Below are positions 57,101-64,000 of a stretch of 64,000 nt of DNA, in pieces. A program made the position numbers and the translations under genes. Within the stretch, counting starts at the first letter, position 1; each line of letters starts with the position of its first letter. The notes beneath the pieces are model-generated. The model saw only the letters and a list, made by a program, of their open reading frames with translations. It was not told the origin of the DNA and searched no databases. The stretch is from Trametes villosa. Its lineage: Eukaryota; Basidiomycota; Agaricomycetes; Polyporales; Polyporaceae. The stretch is taken from positions 7,898,001 to 7,962,000 of the forward strand of contig PUDQ02000001.1 of the NCBI GenBank assembly GCA_002964805.2. Reading direction: 5' to 3'.

Positions 57101-57441
57101 ACATCGGGCCCATGCGCAGCGAGCGGCCGCGGCGGCGTTCGAGCATGATCCCTCAGCTCTCGCCGCAGGGGCGCGCGTCGCTCGGGGGCGGCGGCGGGCC
57201 GTCCGCGACGGGGAAGAGCGCGTCGGGCCCGCGGCGCGTCGCGATGTCGCCCGCGAAGCGGCCGAAGCGGATGTCCTTGCTTGCGGTGTCGTCCGCGCGG
57301 CTTGTGTCGCAGCACAGCGGCGTGCGCAACAAGGCGAGCGGGAGTGGGAGCGGGAGCGGGAACGCGAGCGACCCGAACGCGAGCATGGACCTGAGCTTCC
57401 GTGGCGGGGCGGGCGGCGGGTCGAAGCCGACATGGCGGTGA
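54111..57441 (+). CDS. KIP3: Kinesin-8 motor protein (Kip3/Klp5-6 type, 1056 aa)
   Basis: Exons 54111-54141, 54242-54609, 54670-57441; phases 1 and 0. The N-terminal motor (about residues 10-395) starts ITVAVRVRPP and has the kinesin-8 P-loop FAYGATGCGKTHTISG, switch I ANETSSRSHAVLQ, switch II IIDLAGSERAAAT and the microtubule-binding HIPYRNSKLTRLLKFSLGG. YAERATRIKTKVVTRN plus LNVDRHVGQYVEAINRLN is the neck signature of kinesin-8, plus-end motors that shorten microtubules and control spindle length. A coiled coil follows (about residues 405-560), then a Ser/Pro/Lys/Arg-rich tail of about 400 residues with many S-P sites, probably a second microtubule-binding region under cyclin-kinase control. 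Confidence 0.95.
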
Positions 57442-57963
57442 GCGGCTGGCGGCTTGCGACTGGCGTTGCTGCGAGATATCGGACGTCTATGTTACAGTAG
57501 AGGGCGGTCTTGGAGGCGGGGCCCTCGAGATGGTGCCAGTATTGATATGTGTACTCGATTTATCACGACGCGACACGACCAGACCGTCTTTGTTTTCTTG
57601 TTTTGCTATGTCCACCTACTCCACTTTACGTATACGCACATGCATGCCTCTCGAGACTCTCGCTTTCCTACTCCGCGCCTCCCTGACCCGAGCTTCGTCG
57701 TCCGATTCCGAGTGTTGTAAGACTGCATGATGATACCCCTGACGAATATCGTTTTCCTAGTGTTGTTGTCTAGTACCCTATGCACATCTCTACTGCCTAG
57801 ATTCACGAAGTTGGCCGGCTGAGTTTGACACCGGGGCCGTCGAAGGTAACAGCCAACTTGGCGCAGCGAAACTGTAGGTCACTCAGCATGGCAAGGCCAT
57901 AGAGGCGCAGAGGGTGCAAGATGAGCGGATAAATTATGCAAAACGACCATATATTCCCGGACA
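57442..57963. other. Convergent spacer, 522 bp
   Basis: Between the kinesin and p24 genes; AT-richer; no gene seen. Confidence 0.45.
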
Positions 57964-58857
57964 CTAAAAGGCACGCTTGACCTCGAAGAATGACTGTGAT
58001 CTTGGGTCAGACCCAGCAGCAGGGCAGTTCGAAGACAGACAGGACGTACCTTTAGGTAGTAGACCTGCCATGCCACAACAGAGAATAGTACTATCGCCTG
58101 AAGGATAGACCACCACTTGACGCGGTCGTTTGTTGACTCTGCGGTGTTTCGGTGGGTCCGTTCGCGTACGACAATGTACTCCTGTTCGTCCTTGACGGAA
58201 GTCAACCCGTGGGACAGTTGACGAATTTCGCGCTCGATGGGCGAGACAATGTCTGCGAATAGCGGGTACACGGTTACTGTCGTGTCTGAGTGGAGGATGT
58301 TGAAGACATACCTTCGTCGTCGACGTAGATGACGCCGTGCACGTTGAAGCTGTTCCGGGCAGACGCGTTATGCGGTGCGCGCCTCGCCTGCGAAAGTGAC
58401 ACGTACCTGACCATCTTGTCCACAACCGTAGACATCTGGTTCGAGAAACAGTACTCGTGCCGGCCGTCCTTCTTCGCCGTTACTGAGACGGTGCCAGTGG
58501 ACTGCTTTATGTGCTTTCCGAGCGCGATGCCGTCCGGGTCCGCGAGCTGCAAGAGCAAAGGGGTCGTACCGCTGTGGCGCGCGGAACGGGTATAGCAGAG
58601 CACGCACCCAGAAGTCGATGTCTAGGTGACCGCCGCCTCCTACTTGGTACGTCACCGTCATCTGCGCCCCGCTGTGAACAAGCTGAAGCAACGTGCAGGG
58701 ATCATGGGCGTACTTTGTCGTTCACATGGAGGTCCTCGAAGAAGCATTCCTTCTTGGAGGCTGGAACCTCAATCATATGCCCAGAAACCAGCACGGGCAG
58801 CACGAGCAGAACAGCGAGCCACATGGCTGAAAGCGCAGGGGTATATGGTCGTAGCAT
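57964..58857 (-). CDS. EMP24: p24-family cargo receptor, EMP24 (beta) type (202 aa)
   Basis: Exons (minus): 58857-58714, 58661-58608, 58546-58407, 58349-58312, 58252-58050, 57993-57964. p24 proteins cycle between ER and Golgi in COPII/COPI vesicles and select GPI-anchored and other cargo. A signal peptide (MWLAVLLVLPVLVSG) precedes the GOLD domain (KKECFFEDLHVNDKMTVTYQ, GGGHLDIDFW, EYCFSNQMSTVVDKMVSFNV). Then come a short coiled coil (REIRQLSHGLTSVKDEQEYI), one transmembrane helix (WWSILQAIVLFSVVAWQVYY) and the tail LKSFFEVKRAF. The di-phenylalanine of the tail fits COPII binding; a classical K-K-x-x is absent. Start 58857 adds 11 residues before the MWL methionine at 58824. Confidence 0.93.
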
Positions 58858-59132
58858 GGTCGTCGAGTCCTCGCTCACGTCGGGGTGCAGGCCAGAAGAG
58901 TACGGGAGCAGTGGACAGCAACGGCGGAAAGTGTTCGCAGAGCACAGCTGTACCGCATCACGTGCGCTCGGCTGCGGGACCCGAGCCACCTTTGATTGCC
59001 ATCTCGGGGTCCTTCTCGCGATCTGGAGAAGGGCAGAGGCGCGAGGCCTTTCTCTACGCACTTTTTCAGCTCTTGCCTCCTCCCTCCACCCCAACTGTAT
59101 CTCTTTCGCTAACGAACAATACCCACGACGCC
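58858..59132. promoter_or_regulatory. Divergent promoter, EMP24 / RanBP1, 275 bp
   Basis: Short shared upstream region of two housekeeping genes. A CT-rich tract lies directly before the RanBP1 ATG. Confidence 0.5.
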
Positions 59133-60039
59133 ATGTCTGAAAACACCGATGCTCTCGCGCCCAGGGTGAGTTCCCGCTCTTCACGGTGGTCAGGCGACCG
59201 CGTCGGTGCAATCGATGCAGAGAGATCGCGCCACCTTGGGCGGACGAGGGACACGCTTGTGCTGACGACTGCGAACGCGATCTACAGGATGAGGAGCACG
59301 ACCCTCACTTCGAGCCCGTGATCAAGCTCACGGAGCAGGTCGAGACGAAGACCATGGAGGAGGACGAGGACGTGCTCTTCAAAATGTGCGCCCCGATCGC
59401 TTGCGTCCCTCGTGCCGCGCCCCGTGCTTACGTGCGGTGCGATCCTACAGGCGCGCGAAGCTCTTCAGGTTCTCGACCGACTCCTCGGAGTGGAAGGAGC
59501 GCGGCACGGGCGACGTCCGCCTCCTGCAGCACAAGCAGACCAAGAAGGTCCGCCTCGTGATGAGGCGCGATAAGACCTACAAGGTCTGCGCGAACCACGC
59601 CAGTGAGTGCACTGCGTGCTCTCCCGGCCGTGGCAGTAGTGTTGATGGGCGCCGTAGTCTCCACCGACATGCGCCTCCAGCCCAACATTGGCTCGGACCG
59701 CAGCTGGGTCTGGAAAGTTGCTGCCGACTACTCGGAGAACCCCCCGACCGCGGAGACTCTCGCCATCCGGTTCGCGAACGCCGAGAGTGAGTGTGTCCGC
59801 TACAGCGGGTGCGACGCGTCTGACCTGCTCGTGCAGACGCTTCGCAGTTCAAGGATGCGTTCGAGAACGCGCAGAAGATCAACTCGGAACTTGTTGGCGG
59901 CTCTGCTCCAGAAGGCACCGACGAGGCCCCCGCCGCCGAGGAGAAGAAGGACGAGCCCGCAGAGGAGAAGAAGGAAGAGGAGCCCAAGGAGGAGGCCAAG
60001 GAGGAACCCAAGGCCGAGGACGAGAAGAAGGAAGACTAA
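59133..60039 (+). CDS. YRB1: Ran-binding protein 1 (204 aa)
   Basis: Exons 59133-59165, 59288-59385, 59451-59602, 59658-59786, 59837-60039; phases close. RanBP1 binds Ran-GTP in the cytosol and assists RanGAP in GTP hydrolysis after nuclear export. The Ran-binding domain (about residues 15-140) reads [60 protein letters not shown] and [20 protein letters not shown], all family signatures. The C-terminal about 45 residues are almost only Glu, Lys, Pro and Ala. Length agrees with yeast Yrb1 (201 aa). Confidence 0.95.
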
Positions 60040-60341
60040 ACATACCACCTCTGTTACTATATTTCCCATCGATATCGACACCCATCTGTGGCATTCGCCC
60101 GCCCGCCCCTGGTTCCGTGCCACGCGGACGGCTTGTCTATGTAGCACTTGCGTTCTGTAGAGGTCGGCCTGCCGGTGTGTAGCCAATATGGTGTATATCC
60201 TCACATTCGCTCCTTTCCCGCATGACGGTCCAACTGTAGTGTGTTCTTGCATTCTCCCGTGCGTCCGTCTGGTACATCCGTACAATACAACATCATGGTA
60301 TACAACAGCGACCGTGAAGTGTCAGAGGCTGACTCCCAGCG
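60040..60341. other. Convergent spacer, 302 bp
   Basis: 3' ends of RanBP1 and ClpX; no gene. Confidence 0.45.
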
Positions 60342-63045
60342 TCAGCGCGGATGTCCCGTGTAGTTGTTCTCTTCTGCGGCCCATGCGTCCCAGAATTCCT
60401 CCGCTTCGCCCTTGCCCGATCCCCAGTAATCTGGCGGTGCTTCGCCGAGGACTGTGGCCTCTCGGATGAGGACGTACTTGATCCACTGAAACGATGCATA
60501 TGAGCTGACCCACTCAATCGCTAGCGGGTGAACACGACTTACCGATCCACTTCATAGCGGTATGAATGTGAGCATACAAAGCATCGGAACCAGGAGCGCG
60601 AGTACTCACGGTGCTTCGAACATAGGGTCCAACAGCAAGGATTCCTGCGAAACACGTCAAGTTTCGTCGCTCGAACAGCCCTCGATATACGCGGCACGTA
60701 CCATGATTCCCCGCAGTCCTCGGGCGCCACCCCCTCTGGCCGCGGCTTTCTTACAGATTTGGTCCAGCGCGGCGCTCGTAAAGCGGATCTGGATCCCAGA
60801 GTACGCAAAGAGCGCGGTGTACTGCGAGATGAGCGAGCCCTTGACCTCGGTGAGCACGCGTCGCAGGTCCGATGGCGAGAGCGGGCCAAGGGTCGTGATC
60901 GATGGCATCCGGGAGATGAACTCGGGGATGAACCTATCAGCGGTGTGAGTGTTCGTTCTGGCACGGAAGAGTATATGCTGCTGTACCCAAACTTTACCAA
61001 ATCTGTGGTGAAGTGGTGAGTTCGGTAGGAGAGGGATTAGACGTCGAAGTCCGTACCTTCAGGCTGTACATGCTCAAGCAGGGTTGACGGCGCCTTGACG
61101 TTGGGAGTGAAGAACGGCATGCCAGACGCGGAGGACTCAGAGGGAGGCGTTTGCGCGAGGTTTGCGGTGAAGCCAATCGACTGAGGGATGTATTCGTCAG
61201 GACATAACCTGCTCCCAACTCGGAGGAATACGCGTGCCGTACCCCTTTAGCTATGCGCTTCTTGATCACGTCCTCCAGGCCGACAAACGCGCCGCTGAGG
61301 ATGAACAGCACGTTGGAAGTGTCCACCGAGTACGAGTCTGGCCACTCTGTCAAGGGGTTAGCGAGTGTACATGTTCTACCGTACGTGCACTCGCCTACTC
61401 CTGGGGAGGGCATACCTTGGCGGGCACCCCGCGCGCCGACAGCCCGAGGAGGCATACTGGGGCCTTTGGCAGGGACATTGACGACGGAGCCCTCCATGAT
61501 GCGGAGCAGTGCTTGCTGGACGCCCTCCCCGCCGACGTCGCGGGTTGATTCTGGGCCGACGGATTTGCGTGCGACCTTGTCGACCTCGTCGATGTAGATG
61601 ATACCCATGCTGCAATGCTTTCGATGTCAACAGGCGAGAGTTGAACCGTGGCTGTCTGCCTCACTTCGCTTTGTAGGGATCCCAGTTGGCTGCTTGTAGC
61701 TATGTCTCCCGGTTGAGACTGAATGCCACCTCGGGTGCCGAGGGAACTTACCAGCCTCTGGACGCACACGTCCACGTCGTCTCCGACATCTGAAGTGTGT
61801 CAGAAACAGCCGTGGGTCTCCGCATACAGAGGGAAGGCACGTACATCCAGCCTGTATGGGTGTCGTGCCTTACATATCGGCTCCGCTGAGCCAGCTTCTG
61901 AGACTTACCTGGGTGAACGTGGTGGCGTCACTGACTGAGAAGGGCACATCGAGCACTTTCGCTAATGTCTTCGCCAGCAGGGTTTTCCCTGAGTAGCATA
62001 AGCACTGGGAGATTGTTCGGTCTGGGGAGCCTACCTGATCCTGTAGGGCCACTGTGAAGTTGGGGGATTGAGCACAGGGGGATTAAGCACACACCGGGGG
62101 CAGCCGTCCATATTACACCTCGTAACACATGAATTGCACGGTAACCTTTGGCCAAATGTAGCACTCCTTTGCCAAGCTGCGCCCTCTTGAGTATGATTCG
62201 AATGTAGCGCGAAAACAGTGTTACATGCTAATCACACACTCAATATCATGTGTGATCAGCATGCCACTACGGTAGCATGGATTGAAACACCGAAAGCACA
62301 ATCGGACATTGGTCGCAATGTGCTTTCGATGTATCAACTTGTTACAGAGAGCTATGCTCCCGGTGACAGGTCTCGAAGCTAGGCGCCTAGTAGCAGAATG
62401 TAGAGAGACTTACAGTACCAGCACATTGCTCTTTTCGAACAATGGCATAGGCGTGCGGGGTATGAGGGGATTCTCCGTCATGCTTTGCGGGCTGTCATAC
62501 ATGTCGGCTTGGGCGGTCGTGCGGTTGGCTGTATTCACGACCATGAGCTGTGTGTCCGTGAACCGTACTGGACGCTTGCATACGGCCGTTTGCGGACAGA
62601 AGGGTTGTCCTGCTTATGTGCGGAGGTTCGTCGTAGTACATCGCCTTCATGTTCGCTTGCACACGTGTATAGTGGTTGAAGACACTTGAGTCCAGACATC
62701 CTGAGGTTGAGAACCGTACCGATCGCGCACATGGACAGCAGGGCGAACGTACGCCACGGAGAGAACCTTCTTGGCGTTCTCTTGACCTACCACATACTCA
62801 TTGAGATACTTGACCAGCTTCCGGGCGTGAGCGTTTTGTGTGGAATGCTAGTTGATGCCCTCTACCTGACGCGGTGTCGCCAGAGCCATCGGACTGGAAC
62901 CATACGGAGAGCCGCCGGATAGATCGTCGTGCTGCGTGTACCGGGGCTGCGTGCGGACAGATCGCGCAGAAATTCGAGGACCAAGAAGCCTCCACGGTGC
63001 AGAGACGCGACAGCAGCTCAGCGCCGTCGAGCAGCCGTCGAACAT
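60342..63045 (-). CDS. MCX1: Mitochondrial ClpX-type AAA+ chaperone (about 466 aa, 17 exons)
   Basis: Exons (minus): 63045-62866, 62817-62753, 62684-62640, 62491-62414, 62051-62035, 61988-61909, 61851-61845, 61789-61752, 61699-61665, 61609-61416, 61346-61243, 61180-61057, 61002-60987, 60933-60702, 60644-60610, 60549-60543, 60485-60342. The Arg-rich N-terminus ([16 protein letters not shown]) looks like a mitochondrial presequence. AAA+ blocks: [20 protein letters not shown], Walker [27 protein letters not shown], Walker [17 protein letters not shown], sensor [18 protein letters not shown], arginine-finger [11 protein letters not shown], and sensor 2 near [12 protein letters not shown]. The bacterial Cys4 zinc domain is absent, as in yeast Mcx1. 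Two exons are 7 nt, others 16 and 17 nt. The exon 3/4 junction (62640/62491) is a best guess. Confidence 0.88.
62224..62263. repeat. 15-bp inverted repeat (one mismatch) in ClpX intron 4
   Basis: CATGCTAATCACACA (62224-62238) faces TGTGTGATCAGCATG (62249-62263), loop 10 nt. It lies in the largest intron of the gene (62052-62413). Confidence 0.85.
62287..62332. repeat. Second inverted repeat in ClpX intron 4
   Basis: CGAAAGCACA (62291-62300) faces TGTGCTTTCG (62319-62328). With the flanking bases the arms reach 14 bp with one mismatch. Confidence 0.8.
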
Positions 63046-63250
63046 AGTGGTACAAGGACAAGCAGGACGATGCCGCCGCCACACCGGCGCGCATTCTTGT
63101 ACGTACGGGCGCTCCGGACCGCCGCAACCGAGGCTAGCGTCGCGGCTAGCGCCCATTTACGACTTGGTCTTGACCTCCACCAACCGCCTCCGCTGCAGCC
63201 TCCTTTGCCCGGGTCTCACTGTTGTCTACATCTTGAAGAGGGACTCCGAA
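63046..63250. promoter_or_regulatory. Divergent promoter, ClpX / cactin, 205 bp
   Basis: Very short shared upstream region. Confidence 0.5.
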
Positions 63251-64000
63251 ATGGGTAGAGACCGTTCTCGCTCTGTCACTCCAGACGGCAGGGATCGTGA
63301 TCGTGACCGCTACCGCGATAGGTCCAGGTCTCCCCGTGCGCGGTCCCGCGACCGCGATGTGCGCAAGGAGTCCCGCAGGTACGACGACGCAGACAGAGAC
63401 CGTGACCGCCGCCACCGGAGCCGGAGTCCGCGCCGCAGCGAGAGCAAGGACCGGGACCGGAAGTCTCACCGTCGGCACAGAGACAGAAGTGCCAGCTCGG
63501 AGCGGGACAAGAAGAAGTGTGTCTCACTACAACCTCAACTTTGCGCGCACGCTGACGTTCTATAGGCGCAAACGCGACAAGTCTGAGGACCGCAAGGCCC
63601 GAAAGGCAGAGAAGCGGCGAGCCAGGGAGGAAGAGGAAGCTCGGCGGGTGGCGGAGCTGAGCGTATACAGCGCGACCGACAACCCCTTCCACGACGTGAA
63701 CCTTGACCAGCAGTTCCGCTGGCACAAGAAGAACGAGAAGGAGAAGAAGCAGGGCCTATCACTCGAAGAGGCACAACGCAGGGATGCACTACGCCGGCAG
63801 GAAGCCAAAGAGGAGCTGGAGCGATTGAACAAGCGACGAGCTGAGCGAGAGGCGGAACAAAGGATACGCGAGGAGGAGGAGATTAGGATGCACCGGCTAG
63901 CCGAGTCCGCCCAGATGTCCGAATGGCTTGGGAAGGAGGAAGACTTCCAGCTGGAGCAGGAGCGCAACCGGGCCATGATCCGCATCAAGGAGAAGAGGGC
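63251..64000 (+). CDS. Cactin, N-terminal part (3' truncated by window edge)
   Basis: Exons 63251-63516 and 63566 onward, open to the window end. Cactin is a conserved nuclear protein of the spliceosome that supports splicing fidelity; in animals it also affects Rel signalling. The first about 110 residues are an RS/RD-rich domain (GRDRSRSVTPDGRDRDRDRY and similar), typical of splicing factors. Then the family hallmark YSATDNPFHDVNLDQQFRWH appears, followed by a long charged helix (RRQEAKEELERLNKRRAERE) and MSEWLGKEEDFQLEQERNRA. The C-terminal cactin domain lies outside. Identification rests on the YSATDNPF block and the order of domains. Confidence 0.9.

Noticed and set aside
1..64000. tRNA, rRNA, CRISPR, autonomous transposon
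   Set aside because: Reading the spacers I saw no T-loop/anticodon arrangement, rRNA core, regular spacer-repeat array, or integrase/transposase motifs. Short tandem repeats are eukaryotic minisatellites, not CRISPR.

Overview
The window is nuclear DNA from a filamentous basidiomycete, most likely an agaricomycete of the Polyporales type. The evidence is high GC, genes split by many 50-70 nt GT-AG introns with CTAAY-like branch sites, and a gene set that includes DUF6534 and MARVEL-like membrane proteins, expanding F-box proteins and a mushroom-type lipopeptide pheromone precursor. I rebuilt gene models by hand from conserved protein blocks and by requiring splice phases to agree. Exon lists are sequence-derived but not supported by transcripts.

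Layout. 1-881: 3' end of a DUF6534 membrane protein (+). 1650-1760: a 36-codon ORF with the features of a mating pheromone precursor (+). 3797-5414: GPI-type chitin deacetylase (-). 6664-8903: TFIIF alpha subunit (-). 9587-11791: bHLH regulator (-). 12974-13747: NHP2 (+). 14079-15906: BFR1 (+). 16314-19367: RFX factor (-). 20092-24133: vacuolar endopolyphosphatase PPN1 (-), with a 1.3 kb intron and a 5-nt exon. 24661-25264: unrecognised 143-aa protein (-). 26420-30169: acetoacetyl-CoA synthetase (+), with one junction that does not keep frame. 30870-36200: a cluster of MARVEL-like four-helix membrane genes, two intact and one or two decayed. 36797-37731: UBC8-type E2 (+). 38289-39125: THOC5-like (-). 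39441-41477: glucose-6-phosphate dehydrogenase (+). 42231-43708: F-box (-). 44761-48007: RING/LON protein (-). 48515-49782: dihydroorotase (-). 49926-53697: three related F-box loci in tandem (one pseudogene, two intact, +). 54111-57441: kinesin-8 (+). 57964-58857: p24 cargo receptor (-). 59133-60039: RanBP1 (+). 60342-63045: mitochondrial ClpX (-), with two 7-nt exons. 63251 to the end: 5' part of cactin (+).

Most genes are ordinary housekeeping genes: transcription, rRNA modification, mRNA export, NADPH and pyrimidine supply, polyphosphate turnover, spindle, ER-Golgi traffic and mitochondrial proteolysis. They are arranged singly, not in a pathway cluster. The less ordinary parts are the pheromone-like ORF at the left end, the tandem families with decayed copies (MARVEL-like, F-box), several micro-exons of 5-19 nt, and a few oversized introns, two of which carry strong inverted repeats. 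I saw no tRNA, rRNA, CRISPR array, intact transposon or pheromone receptor.
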